From contig CAVYQF010000005.1 in assembly GCA_963770545.1 (NCBI GenBank), positions 62,001 through 126,000 on the forward strand: DNA of 64,000 bases. Reading direction: 5' to 3'. A model generated the notes under the pieces. The model saw only the letters and a program-made list of their open reading frames with translations, ran no database searches and had not been told where the DNA came from. This DNA comes from RYN-230 sp963770545 (GTDB taxonomy: Bacteria > Actinomycetota > Actinomycetes > Streptosporangiales > Streptosporangiaceae). The stretch's first letter is position 1, and each line of letters starts with the position of its first letter. Made by a program: the position numbers and the translations under genes. Positions 33,949 through 41,964 of the stretch are shown here, piece after piece.

Positions 33949-34509
33949 TTACCGCGTCTTGTCCAGCATGGCCAGGACGTCGTCGGTGGTGGCCGTCTCA
34001 CCCAGCCGGGGGAAGATCCGCTGCACGCTGTGCTCATGCAGGCCGGGATCCCGGTCGGTCATCGCGTCGGTGGCCAGCACCACGTGGTAGCCGTGCTCGT
34101 GCGCGGCCCGGGCGGTGGACTCCACGCCCGCGCTGGTCGCGACCCCGGTCAGCACGATCTGGGTGACGCCGCGCTCGCGGAGCAGCGTGTCCAGCGGGGT
34201 GGCGTGGAACGCGCCCCAGGTCTGCTTGGTGACCAGGAGGTCGCCGGGCTGCTGGCCCAGTTCCGGGACGATGTCGGTCCAGCCCGGCGGCGGGGTGAAA
34301 GCGGGCCTGCTGACCTCTGTGCGCCCGGGCGGGGTGCCGCTGGCGTTGACCAGCACGACCGGCAGCCCGTGCCGGCGGAAGGCCGTGGCCAGGCTGGCCG
34401 ACCGCGCGATGACGTCATCGAGGGGCGGCATTCCCGGTCTGGCGGTGATCCCGGTCTGCAGGTCGATCACGACCAGGGCCGGGCGGGCGTCCAGGGTGGT
34501 CAGGGCCAT
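33949..34509 (-). CDS. Isochorismatase-like hydrolase lacking the nucleophilic Cys
   Basis: A 186-residue alpha/beta protein. The catalytic Asp is in ALVVIDLQTGI (about residue 15) and the Lys in LLVTKQTWGAFHAT. The usual Cys position reads TGVATSAGVESTARAA, with Gly-Val where amidases have Cys-Val. That favours a metal-free isochorismatase-type vinyl-ether hydrolase or an inactive protein over an amidohydrolase. AGAGGAG precedes the ATG. It is the last gene of a MarR-MFS-hydrolase operon; the MFS frame runs 95 bases into it. Confidence 0.85.
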   Translation of the reverse strand: MALTTLDARPALVVIDLQTGITARPGMPPLDDVIARSASLATAFRRHGLPVVLVNASGTPPGRTEVSRPAFTPPPGWTDIVPELGQQPGDLLVTKQTWGAFHATPLDTLLRERGVTQIVLTGVATSAGVESTARAAHEHGYHVVLATDAMTDRDPGLHEHSVQRIFPRLGETATTDDVLAMLDKTR

Positions 34510-36310
34510 CGTGCTCCTCTTTCGCGGGATGCCTGTTGTTGCCGCCGTTGTTGCTGCCGTTGTTGCTGCTGGGGGTGGTGGGGGTGGGGGGCTCGGGCTT
34601 GAGTTCGGGGTGGACGTACCGGCCGCCCCGCATCAGCGAAGCGACCGCGGCCAGGGCCGCCAGCCCGGCGGCCACGGCGAACACCACAGTCAGGCCGTGA
34701 TGAAACGGCGCCGAGATCAGCTGGGGGAAGAACTCGCGGCCGGTGAGGACCCGCTGGGCGGCGGCGGGCAGCGAGGCCAGCGCGCCCGCCGTGGAGAGCA
34801 GGTGCTCGATCGGGTTCACCCCCAGCACCGCCGCAAACAGTGATGACACCGGCGGCAGCGACCCCGCGTGCGCGGCCACGCCGTGCGGGACCCCCTGCCG
34901 GATCAGGCCGCTGGTCAGGGACTGCGGGAGAGTGCTGGCCAGCCCGGCGATCATCAGCGAGAAGAACACCCCGATCGACAGGGCCGTGCCGGAGTTCTGG
35001 AACGTGGAGCGCATGCCGGAGGCCGCGCCGCGGTACCTGGCCGGGACGCTGCCCATGATTGAGGAGGAGTTCGGTGCGGCGAACATGCCGCTGCCGATCC
35101 CGTTCACGGCGATGATCAGGGCAAAGGCCCAGTAGGGGAAGTTGATCGGCAGCAGCAGCAGGCCGATGAAACTGCCGCCGAACACGATCATCCCGGCGGT
35201 GGCGATGCCCCGCGAGCCGAACCGGTCGGACAGGGTCCCCGAGAGGGGCCCCGAGACCAGGAAGCCCGCCGTCAGCGGGAGCAGGAAGATGCCGGCCCAC
35301 AGAGGGGTGTCGGCGTAGGAGTAGCCGTGCAGGGGCAGCCAGATCCCCTGGAGCCAGATGATGAGCATGAACTGCAGGCCGCCGCGGGCGATCGCGACCA
35401 CAAAGCCCGCGATGCTGCCGGCCGTGAACGCCCGGATCTTGAACAGGCTCAGCTGGAACATCGGGTCGGCGATCCGGGTCTCGATCACCGCGAACACCGC
35501 GAGCAGCGCGGAGCCCCCGATCAGCAGCCCGAGAACCGACGGGTTCGCCCAGCCCATGCTGTCGTGCCCGTACGGCTGGATACCCACGGTGATGCCGATC
35601 AGCACGGCGCCCAGGCCGACCGCGAAGGTGACGTTGCCCCACCAGTCGATGCGGCCGGGGTTGCGGGCCCCGTTGTCCCGGAGCTTGCGGTAGGCCCACA
35701 GCGTCCCGAACACCCCGACCGGCACGTTGACCCAGAACACCGCGCGCCAGTCGATCGCGGCCAGCAGGCCCCCGGCGACCAGGCCGACGAACTGGCCGGC
35801 CAGGCCGGCCACCTGGTTGGTGCCCAGCGCGAAGCCCCGCCGCTCGCGCGGGAACGCATCGGTCAGGATCGCGGCCGAGTTGGCCATGAGCATGGATCCG
35901 CCGATGGCCTGGAGCACCCGCCAGCCGATCAGCCACAGCGCGCCGTGGCCGCCCCGGAAGGGATCGAAGGAGAGCAGGATCGAGGCCGCGGTGAACACCG
36001 CGAACCCCGCGTTGTAGATCTTGACCCGGCCGAACATGTCGCCGAGACGGCCGAGGCTGACCACGAGCACGGCCTGGACCAGCCGGTATCCCATGATCAT
36101 CCACAGCAGGTAGCTGATGTTGCCGGGCGCCAGCGGGTCCAGGTGGATGCCGCGGAAGATGGCCGGCAGCGCGATAATGACGATGGATCCGTCGAGGGTG
36201 GCCATGAACATGGCCGCGGTCGTGTTGGCCAGCGCCACCCAGCGGTAGCGGTCCTCGGAGGAGCTCATCAGCTGGCCCCTGCTGGCTGGCCCGGTCAGAT
36301 CCCCCGGCAT
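34415..36310 (-). CDS. MFS exporter, DHA2 (14-helix) family
   Basis: A 631-residue multidrug-type transporter with fourteen predicted helices. Helix 1 carries ATLDGSIVIIALPAI (motif D1-like), the loop 2-3 motif is GRLGDMFGRVKIY, and motif C is near GFALGTNQVAGLAGQ. The tail after residue 575 is hydrophilic with an NNGSNNGGNN repeat (AAC/GGC triplets, about 34540-34575) and then runs 95 bases into the next gene in a second frame. Homologues would stop just before that ribosome site, so the stop may have been lost by slippage in the repeat. Its start overlaps the MarR stop by one base (TGATG). Confidence 0.88.
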   Translation of the reverse strand: MPGDLTGPASRGQLMSSSEDRYRWVALANTTAAMFMATLDGSIVIIALPAIFRGIHLDPLAPGNISYLLWMIMGYRLVQAVLVVSLGRLGDMFGRVKIYNAGFAVFTAASILLSFDPFRGGHGALWLIGWRVLQAIGGSMLMANSAAILTDAFPRERRGFALGTNQVAGLAGQFVGLVAGGLLAAIDWRAVFWVNVPVGVFGTLWAYRKLRDNGARNPGRIDWWGNVTFAVGLGAVLIGITVGIQPYGHDSMGWANPSVLGLLIGGSALLAVFAVIETRIADPMFQLSLFKIRAFTAGSIAGFVVAIARGGLQFMLIIWLQGIWLPLHGYSYADTPLWAGIFLLPLTAGFLVSGPLSGTLSDRFGSRGIATAGMIVFGGSFIGLLLLPINFPYWAFALIIAVNGIGSGMFAAPNSSSIMGSVPARYRGAASGMRSTFQNSGTALSIGVFFSLMIAGLASTLPQSLTSGLIRQGVPHGVAAHAGSLPPVSSLFAAVLGVNPIEHLLSTAGALASLPAAAQRVLTGREFFPQLISAPFHHGLTVVFAVAAGLAALAAVASLMRGGRYVHPELKPEPPTPTTPSSNNGSNNGGNNRHPAKEEHDGPDHPGRPPGPGRDRPADRDHRQTGNAAPR

Positions 36311-36762
36311 CAGATGGACCGCGCCAGCCGCTCGAGCAGCGGGGCGGCCGTGCGGAGCTGGCGGAGCTCCGCGGGCGTGAAACCGTTCGACAGGGCCTGC
36401 GCCAGCTGGGCGACCCTGGCGCTGCGCTTGTCCCGCAGCACCTGCTGTCCGGCCTCGGTCAGTGACAGGACGGCCCGCCGGCCGTCGTCCGGATCAGGCT
36501 CCCGCGCCACGAGCCCGCGGGCCTCCAGCGCGGCCAGCGTGGCCCCCATCGACTGCGCGCTGATCTGCTCCTCCTTGGCCAGCGCGCTGGACGTGGCCGG
36601 GCCGGAGCGGTCCAGCCGGGTCAGGGCCGAGGTCTCCGGCAGGCTGAGGTCGCCGGCCGGCTGGACCTGGCGCAGCCGCCGCAGCAGCAGCCCGATACTG
36701 ACCCGCAGGACCGCGGCCACCTCGGTGACGTCGGGCTCCTGGGACCCTGCTTCCGGACTCAT
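36310..36762 (-). CDS. MarR-family transcriptional regulator
   Basis: A 150-residue winged-helix repressor: RVSIGLLLRRLRQVQ at the dimerisation helix, ISAQSMGATLAALEARGLVAR as recognition helix and wing start, and EPDPDDGRRAVLSLTEAGQQ as the beta wing. It probably senses the MFS substrate and represses the MarR-MFS-hydrolase operon through the 30-base palindrome just upstream (36767-36796). Confidence 0.92.
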   Translation of the reverse strand: MSPEAGSQEPDVTEVAAVLRVSIGLLLRRLRQVQPAGDLSLPETSALTRLDRSGPATSSALAKEEQISAQSMGATLAALEARGLVAREPDPDDGRRAVLSLTEAGQQVLRDKRSARVAQLAQALSNGFTPAELRQLRTAAPLLERLARSI

Positions 36763-36766
36763 GACC

Positions 36767-36796
36767 CTAAGCCTAAACTGATAAGTCTAGCCTTAG
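36767..36796. promoter_or_regulatory. MarR operator, 13-bp inverted repeat
   Basis: Arms CTAAGCCTAAACT (36767-36779) and AGTCTAGCCTTAG (36784-36796) are complementary at 11 of 13 positions and separated by GATA. The site starts 4 bases upstream of the MarR ATG and is the expected autoregulatory site. The 150 bases beyond it, to 36949, are very GC-rich and hold nothing I recognise. Confidence 0.75.
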
Positions 36797-36948
36797 CAAA
36801 TTCACAGGCGGCGGGCGCGCGGAGAGTGCGGAGGGTGCGGGTCGGCGCGCGGAGGCGGGGCGGGGGCGCGGGAAGGGCGCGCGGCGGGCGCGGGGCAACC
36901 CCGAAGGTGTCGCTGGTTCCTGGGACTTACCGGTTCCTGGGGGACTTA

Positions 36949-37893
36949 CTATTCGCTGCCGGCGATCGTGGTCAGCGCCTCGATCCCGCTGCCCCGCTCG
37001 CCGCGGGTCGCCCAGCGGTAGGCCACGTAGCCCAGGGCCGCGATGATGAGGGACATGGCCAGCATGATCGTGCCGAGCGCGTTCAGCGCCGGGCCGCCAT
37101 TGCCGCCATGCTGCGTGGAGTAGATGATCACGGACATCGGCGTGTTACTCGCGTTCGAGGAGAGCAGGTTGACGATCACGAAGTCGTCGATGACGCCGGA
37201 GAACACCAGCACGGCACTGGCGAAGATGGCCGGGCCGAGCAGCGGGATCATGACGCGCCGCATCGTGGACACCTGGTTAGCGCCCAGGTCCGCGGCCGCC
37301 TCCTCGTACTGGCGGCCCAGGGTGACCAGCCGGGCCTGGACGATGATGGCCGGCCAGCTGACGTTCCAGCTGACCAGCGCCAGCACCTCGGCCAGGGTGC
37401 CCAGGTGGACCGAGGTGTACAGCACGGTGAACACGAAGAACATCGCGACGCCGAAGATCAGCTCCGGGATCACGAAGGACAGGATCATCACGTAGTTGAA
37501 CGTCGAGGAGGTGAAACCGCGCCAGCGGTTGATGCCCAGCGCGAACGCCACGCCCAGCGGGACCGCGATCAGCGTGGTCAGCACGGACAGCCGGACGGTC
37601 TGGATGACGGCCGCGTGCAGCTGCGGGTTGTGCAGCACCGAGTTGACCGGGTCGCCGAAGTACCACCGCCAGGAGAAGCCCTGCCACGCGCTCTGCGACT
37701 TCCCGTTGTTGAACGAGAAGAGCACCGCGATGCCGATCGGCACCAGCGACCAGATCAGGTACAGCCAGGTAAAGCCCTCCAGGAACCACGGGTGGCCCCA
37801 GGGGTTACGCCGGGGCCGCAGCCGGGACAGGCCGCTGCGGGCCTGGGTGCCCGACTGCTCGGTGGCCCGGGCGGGGGCGCTGGTCGCGGTCAC
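36949..37893 (-). CDS. Polyamine-type ABC transporter permease (PotC-like)
   Basis: A 314-residue inner-membrane protein with about six helices. The ATPase-contact EAA loop is YEEAAADLGANQVSTMRRVMI near residues 195-215, followed by PLLGPAIFASAVLVFSGVIDDFV, typical of PotC-like permeases. A basic cytoplasmic N-terminus (SRLRPRRNPWGHP) precedes helix 1. The GTG at 37893 overlaps the stop of the partner permease (GTGA). It is the last gene of the binding protein-permease-permease operon; the ATPase is at 31723. Confidence 0.9.
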   Translation of the reverse strand: MTATSAPARATEQSGTQARSGLSRLRPRRNPWGHPWFLEGFTWLYLIWSLVPIGIAVLFSFNNGKSQSAWQGFSWRWYFGDPVNSVLHNPQLHAAVIQTVRLSVLTTLIAVPLGVAFALGINRWRGFTSSTFNYVMILSFVIPELIFGVAMFFVFTVLYTSVHLGTLAEVLALVSWNVSWPAIIVQARLVTLGRQYEEAAADLGANQVSTMRRVMIPLLGPAIFASAVLVFSGVIDDFVIVNLLSSNASNTPMSVIIYSTQHGGNGGPALNALGTIMLAMSLIIAALGYVAYRWATRGERGSGIEALTTIAGSE

Positions 37894-38846
37894 GCCGCCT
37901 CCCGGGTGGATCGGTTCGTGGCGATCACGTAGTAGACCATCGGTATCAGCAGGACCAGCAGCAGGATCAGGGACAGCACGGCGCCCTGCCCCTCCAGCCC
38001 GGGCGTGCCGAGCTGGCCCTGGATCAGGTTGCCCACCATCGAGGTGTTGGCCGCGCCGGACAGCAGCTGGTTGGTGAAGTAGTCGCCCAGCATCGGCAGC
38101 ACGGTGATCAGCAGGCCGGTCAGGATGGCCTGCCGGGACAGCGGCAGGGTGACCCGGGCGAACGTGCGGGCCCGGTTCAGGCCTAGGTCCCAGCCGGCCT
38201 CGATGAGCGACGGGTCGATCCGGTCCAGTCCCGCAAACAGCACCAGGATGAGGTACGGGATGTAGCCGTAGACCAGGCCCAGCACCACCGTGTACCACCG
38301 GCCGCCGAGCCAGTTGATCGGGGAGGAGATCAGCCCCAGGCTGGACAGCGCCTTGTTCACGTACCCGTTGGTCTGGAGCAGGTCGATCCAGGCCAGCATC
38401 CGCATCATGTAGCTGATCCAGAACGGCGCGATCAGCAGGATTAGGAACAGCGCCTTGCGGCGGCCGGAGAAGCGGGCCACGAAGTAGGCCGCCGGGTACG
38501 CGATAACCAGGGACAGCAGCGAGGCGATGGCCACATAGAGCAGGGTGCGCAGGACGATGGGCCCGGCGAACGAGGTCGCGCCGAACAGGTCATGCCAGAC
38601 GTTGATGACGTTGGAGGAACTCCACCCGAACGGGTTCCAGACCGCGATCGGGGACTCGAACAGCCGGTTGAGCTGCCCCATCGCGATGGCCAGCACCGCG
38701 TAGAACGGCACGATGAACAGCAGGGTGAGCCAGAGGATGCCGGGCAGGGCCAGCAGCACCCAGAACAGCCGGCTCTGCCGGGCAGGCTTCTGGCCGGCCC
38801 CGCGCTGCCGCCGGATCACTCGCGGCATCTCCGGAGGCGCTGTCAT
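37890..38846 (-). CDS. Polyamine-type ABC transporter permease (PotB-like)
   Basis: A 318-residue permease with six predicted helices: FWVLLALPGILWLTLLFIVP first, periplasmic loop with GQLNRLFESPIAVW, and the EAA loop EAGWDLGLNRARTFARVTLPL at about 215-235. GGGGAGG precedes the ATG. It pairs with the permease it overlaps by 4 bases and lies 9 bases after the binding protein gene. Confidence 0.9.
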   Translation of the reverse strand: MTAPPEMPRVIRRQRGAGQKPARQSRLFWVLLALPGILWLTLLFIVPFYAVLAIAMGQLNRLFESPIAVWNPFGWSSSNVINVWHDLFGATSFAGPIVLRTLLYVAIASLLSLVIAYPAAYFVARFSGRRKALFLILLIAPFWISYMMRMLAWIDLLQTNGYVNKALSSLGLISSPINWLGGRWYTVVLGLVYGYIPYLILVLFAGLDRIDPSLIEAGWDLGLNRARTFARVTLPLSRQAILTGLLITVLPMLGDYFTNQLLSGAANTSMVGNLIQGQLGTPGLEGQGAVLSLILLLVLLIPMVYYVIATNRSTREAA

Positions 38847-38855
38847 GGCCCTCCC

Positions 38856-40100
38856 CTAAAGTCCGTTGCTCACGACGAGCCAAGCCTGCTGCCAGAGGGC
38901 GTCGGCGTCTACCGGCAGCTGCAGTTCGCCCACGCCGCGCCGGAAGTCGGACGGCAGCACCGCGGTGGACATCAGGCTCTTGGGCAGCAGCTTTTCCTTG
39001 ACCAGACGCTGCGGGGTGACCGCGTTGAGTGGCTGCATGTAGCCGTTGTAGCTGATGTTCTCCAGCACGTTCGGCAGGTCGAGCATGTAGTTCAGGAACA
39101 GGTGCGCCAGCACCGGGTTGCTCGCCGACTTGAGCACCGTCAGGGTGTCGTTGGCAACCGGCCCCCGGCCATCGGTGGGGAACCAGTAGCCGACCGTCTC
39201 CACCGGCACGCCCTTGGGCATGTAATACGGAGCCGCGGCCATGTCCCCGGACCAGGCGGAGTGGATCCACGTCTGGCCGTTGGGGATCTCGGTGTAGTCG
39301 TTGTTGTCGATGCGCACGTTGACCAGGCTGGACAGCTCCTGCAGCGACCGCCGGGACAGGGCGATCTTGGCCCGGTCGGTGGTGTTCAGGTCGAAGATCC
39401 CGTTCTTCATCAGCCCGAGGCTGATGCCCTCGCGGTAGTCGTCGAGGATGGCCACCTTGCCCTTGTACTTCGACTGCCAGGGCATGGCCCAGGGGTTGCG
39501 CATGGCGTACGGGTTCTCGTGCACCAGGTCTTTACGCCAGGAGATCCCGGTCGTGTAGATCGTGTACGGGGTGGTGTACTGCCAGCCCTGGTCGTAGAAC
39601 GGGTTGGTGAAGTCCGGCCAGGCCTGGCTGATGTTCGGGATGTAGCTATGGTTCAGCGGCTGGACCAGCTTGGACTCGATCAGCTGGCCCATTACGTCCA
39701 CGGTCACGCCCATGAACACATCGAACGACAACCCGCTGCGCAGCTTGGACAGGGCCTCGTTCATCGTGTTGAACGTGGTCACCTGCACCTTGCAGTTGTA
39801 CTTCTTGGCGAAGTGGTTCAGGCAGGCCTGGTTGACGTAGGCGACCCAGTTGTAGATCTGCAAGGTAGCGCCGGCCTCGGGCTGCAGCCCGCTGGCGATC
39901 GCCTTGTTCTCGCCGAACAGGGGCCACCGGACCGGGTTGTCCTTGCGTGGCAGCGGGACCGTGCCTGACCCGGCCAGGGCGGGTGCGCACGCGTCCAGCA
40001 GGGCGCCACCGCCCAGGGCGCCCGCGGCGGCCAGGAAGTTGCGGCGGGAGAACAGCGGCGGGCGGGACCCGTCCTTTGGCCAGCCTTCTCGCGGATGCAC
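38856..40100 (-). CDS. Tat-exported lipoprotein, polyamine-type substrate-binding protein (PotD/PotF-like)
   Basis: A 414-residue binding protein. The N-terminus has the twin-arginine signal SRRNFLAAAGALGGG with lipobox LLDAC, giving a lipid-anchored extracellular protein. The mature part has LQIYNWVAYVNQACLNHFAKK (PotD-like start), FDVFMGVTVDVMGQL and IHSAWSGDMAAAPYYMPKG near the binding cleft. The GTG at 40100 (after GGAGGA, 12 bases) is chosen because longer forms run through repeats and the operator at 40218. It is the first gene of the importer operon. Confidence 0.88.
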   Translation of the reverse strand: MHPREGWPKDGSRPPLFSRRNFLAAAGALGGGALLDACAPALAGSGTVPLPRKDNPVRWPLFGENKAIASGLQPEAGATLQIYNWVAYVNQACLNHFAKKYNCKVQVTTFNTMNEALSKLRSGLSFDVFMGVTVDVMGQLIESKLVQPLNHSYIPNISQAWPDFTNPFYDQGWQYTTPYTIYTTGISWRKDLVHENPYAMRNPWAMPWQSKYKGKVAILDDYREGISLGLMKNGIFDLNTTDRAKIALSRRSLQELSSLVNVRIDNNDYTEIPNGQTWIHSAWSGDMAAAPYYMPKGVPVETVGYWFPTDGRGPVANDTLTVLKSASNPVLAHLFLNYMLDLPNVLENISYNGYMQPLNAVTPQRLVKEKLLPKSLMSTAVLPSDFRRGVGELQLPVDADALWQQAWLVVSNGL

Positions 40101-40109
40101 CAGCTCGCT

Positions 40110-40205
40110 TCTTCCTCCGGGGTTCCGGTTCCGTTCCCGGGCTCTGGTCCCGTTCCCCCCGGGGCTCTGGTCGCGTTCCTCCGGGGTTCTGGTCCCGGTC
40201 CGCCC
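40110..40205. repeat. Imperfect repeats in the importer leader
   Basis: About three imperfect copies of a roughly 30-base unit built on CCGGGGTTCTGGTCCCG-like sequence, between operator copy E and the start of the binding-protein gene. They are open in the gene's frame, which makes the true start uncertain. Confidence 0.55.
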
Positions 40206-40217
40206 AGCCGGTGAATC

Positions 40218-40237
40218 CTGACTGAACAGTCCGTCAA
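40218..40237. promoter_or_regulatory. TetR-type operator, copy E
   Basis: CTGACTGAACAGTCCGTCAA; its complement starts TTGACGGACTGTTCAGTC, matching copies B-D. It is the weakest of the five in symmetry. It lies about 120 bases upstream of the binding-protein start. Confidence 0.6.
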
Positions 40238-40346
40238 CAACAGGTACTACTGCGACAGCATAGGCGCAAGGCCTTCCGGGCAAAAGGCCATCCAGCAGGC
40301 GAAAACAGGACCGAGACTAGATCCTCAGCGTGCGGTCAGCGGACGT

Positions 40347-41726
40347 TCAGCTAGTCACGGCTGTGGCGAACGCTCCGAAGTTGGCCACCAGCAGGTCAAT
40401 GTCGGACTCGTCGTGCTGAACCGAGATAAGCCACTGCTCGATCTTGCCCCACGGGGGCAGGAATACGCCGCCGTTGTGCTGGAAGAGCCAGTGCGCGTGA
40501 CTGTAGCGGTCGTCGATGCCGAGGAAGCCGCGGTAGTTGCGGACCGGCTCCGGGGAGAACACGACGCACCCCTTGGCTCCGACCGCCACCACGTGGGCCT
40601 CCAGCCCGGTCCGGGCGATCTCCCGCTCGATGCCGCGGACCGCGCGCCCCCGGAGCGCGTCGATCCGCTGGTAAGCCTCGGGCGTGGCCACCTCGGTGAG
40701 CATGGCGCGGCACGCAGCCACCGCGAGCGGGTTGCCGTTGAAGGTGCCGACCATCTCGTAACCGTTGTCCGCGACGTGCGCCATGACCTCGGCCGACCCC
40801 CCGACCGCGGCGATGGCCACGCCGCCGCCGATGGCCTTGGCCAGGCACATGATGTCCGGGGTCACCCCGGTCAGCCCGGTGGCGCCGCTGTAACCCGCGG
40901 TCAGCCCGGTCTTGACCTCGTCGAACGTGAGCAGCGCGCCGCGAGAGTGCAGCAGGTCTTTCAGTGCGGCCAGGAAGCCCGGCTCGGGTTCGATGATCCC
41001 CGCGTTCATCATGATCGGCTCGATGAGCATCCCCGCGACCTGGCCCGGGTGCTCGTCCAGCAGGCGCTCGACGCTGGCCAGGTCGTTGAAGGTCGCCACC
41101 AGGGTGAGCTTGATGATCGCTTCGGGGATGCCCGAGCTGGACGGGGCCTGGGCGGGCCGGTCCGCCGGGCCCGCCTCGTCGGCCTCGGGGGCGACCGAGA
41201 CCTGGACCGAGTCGTGGTGACCGTGGTAGCAGCCCTCCACCTTGATGATCAGGTCCCGGCCGGTGATCGACCGCATCAGGTGCACGGCGTCCATGGTGGC
41301 CTCGGTGCCTGAGTTGGCGAACCGCCAGAGCGGCAGGCCGAACCGCTGGGCGAGTTCCTCCCCGACCGCCACCGCGTTCTGGGTGGGCTGGGCGAAGTGC
41401 GTCCCCAGGCCGACCTGGCTGTGCACGGCCTCCACGATGGCCGGGTGGGCGTGGCCGGCCAGGGCCGCGCCGTATCCGCCGTGGAGGTCGACGTACTCGT
41501 TGCCGTCCACGTCGTAGATCCTGGAACCCCGGCCGTGGCTGAGCCAGACCGGCTGCGGGACGGTGATCTGCCAGCTGGACGTCACCCCTCCGGCCAGGCT
41601 GTGCGCCGCGCGGTCGGCCATCCGGGCCGACTCCGGCTGCCGTTCGACGAAGATCTTTTCTTGCTGGGCGATGACGCTGGAGAGATCGTCGGAAAGCCGC
41701 GAGGGGCTGTCCTGCTGACTCGACAC
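40347..41726 (-). CDS. Class III (glutamate-1-semialdehyde type) PLP aminotransferase
   Basis: A 459-residue PLP enzyme of the GSA-aminomutase/omega-aminotransferase fold: GSRIYDVDGNEYVDLHGGYG, FANSGTEATMDAVHLMRSIT (phosphate contact), KVEGCYHGHHDS, LLTFDEVKTGLTAGY (the Asp contacts the PLP pyridine nitrogen) and the Schiff-base lysine in MCLAKAIGGGVAIAAVGG. It could transaminate an amine or aldehyde in the catabolic pathway; canonical haem biosynthesis is unlikely given the context. The GTG at 41726 follows AAGGAG at 6 bases, and operator copy D sits 16 bases upstream. Confidence 0.9.
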   Translation of the reverse strand: MSSQQDSPSRLSDDLSSVIAQQEKIFVERQPESARMADRAAHSLAGGVTSSWQITVPQPVWLSHGRGSRIYDVDGNEYVDLHGGYGAALAGHAHPAIVEAVHSQVGLGTHFAQPTQNAVAVGEELAQRFGLPLWRFANSGTEATMDAVHLMRSITGRDLIIKVEGCYHGHHDSVQVSVAPEADEAGPADRPAQAPSSSGIPEAIIKLTLVATFNDLASVERLLDEHPGQVAGMLIEPIMMNAGIIEPEPGFLAALKDLLHSRGALLTFDEVKTGLTAGYSGATGLTGVTPDIMCLAKAIGGGVAIAAVGGSAEVMAHVADNGYEMVGTFNGNPLAVAACRAMLTEVATPEAYQRIDALRGRAVRGIEREIARTGLEAHVVAVGAKGCVVFSPEPVRNYRGFLGIDDRYSHAHWLFQHNGGVFLPPWGKIEQWLISVQHDESDIDLLVANFGAFATAVTS

Positions 41727-41742
41727 GGTGCGCTCCTTCACG

Positions 41743-41762
41743 CTGACTGAACGTTCAGTCTA
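41743..41762. promoter_or_regulatory. TetR-type operator, copy D (perfect palindrome)
   Basis: CTGACTGAACGTTCAGTCTA contains the exact 16-base palindrome GACTGAACGTTCAGTC at 41745-41760. It is the best copy of the family. It lies immediately upstream of the aminotransferase ribosome site. Confidence 0.8.
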
Positions 41763-41811
41763 TTTCGGAGGGCGCAGGGCTGGCAAGAGCAGGTCCTGGG
41801 CGGTGCCAGCG

Positions 41812-41964
41812 TCAGCAGCGGGGCACGGACGTGGTGTACGTCGTCTTGCTGGGGGTGGCCAGGTAGTAGTCCGCCACCCAGTGGCCGTCCCTGAGCTTGT
41901 CCCACACCCGCGACGTGCCGGTCTTCGATCCGGCTTGCTGGCAGGTGACCCAGCCGAGCCCCGG
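41812..41964 (-). pseudogene. C-terminal fragment of a secreted SH3-like/peptidase-associated protein
   Basis: Fifty codons directly after, and in frame with, the stop of the XRE gene read GLGWVTCQQAGSKTGTSRVW, then DKLRDGHWVADYYLATPSKT, ending SVPRC-stop. This looks like the end of an extracellular cell-wall hydrolase or SH3-type domain with a Cys pair. It has no start codon of its own and is probably a remnant. I have seen this pattern in actinobacterial secreted proteins but cannot name the family. Confidence 0.4.

Noticed and set aside
34030..34843. Plus-strand open frames opposite the isochorismatase-like and exporter genes
   Set aside because: They are antisense shadows with Gly/Arg-rich composition and no family motifs.
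40101..40283. Longer start for the importer binding protein
   Set aside because: It would place the operator and imperfect repeats in the coding region ahead of the Tat signal; the GTG at 40100 with GGAGGA is better.
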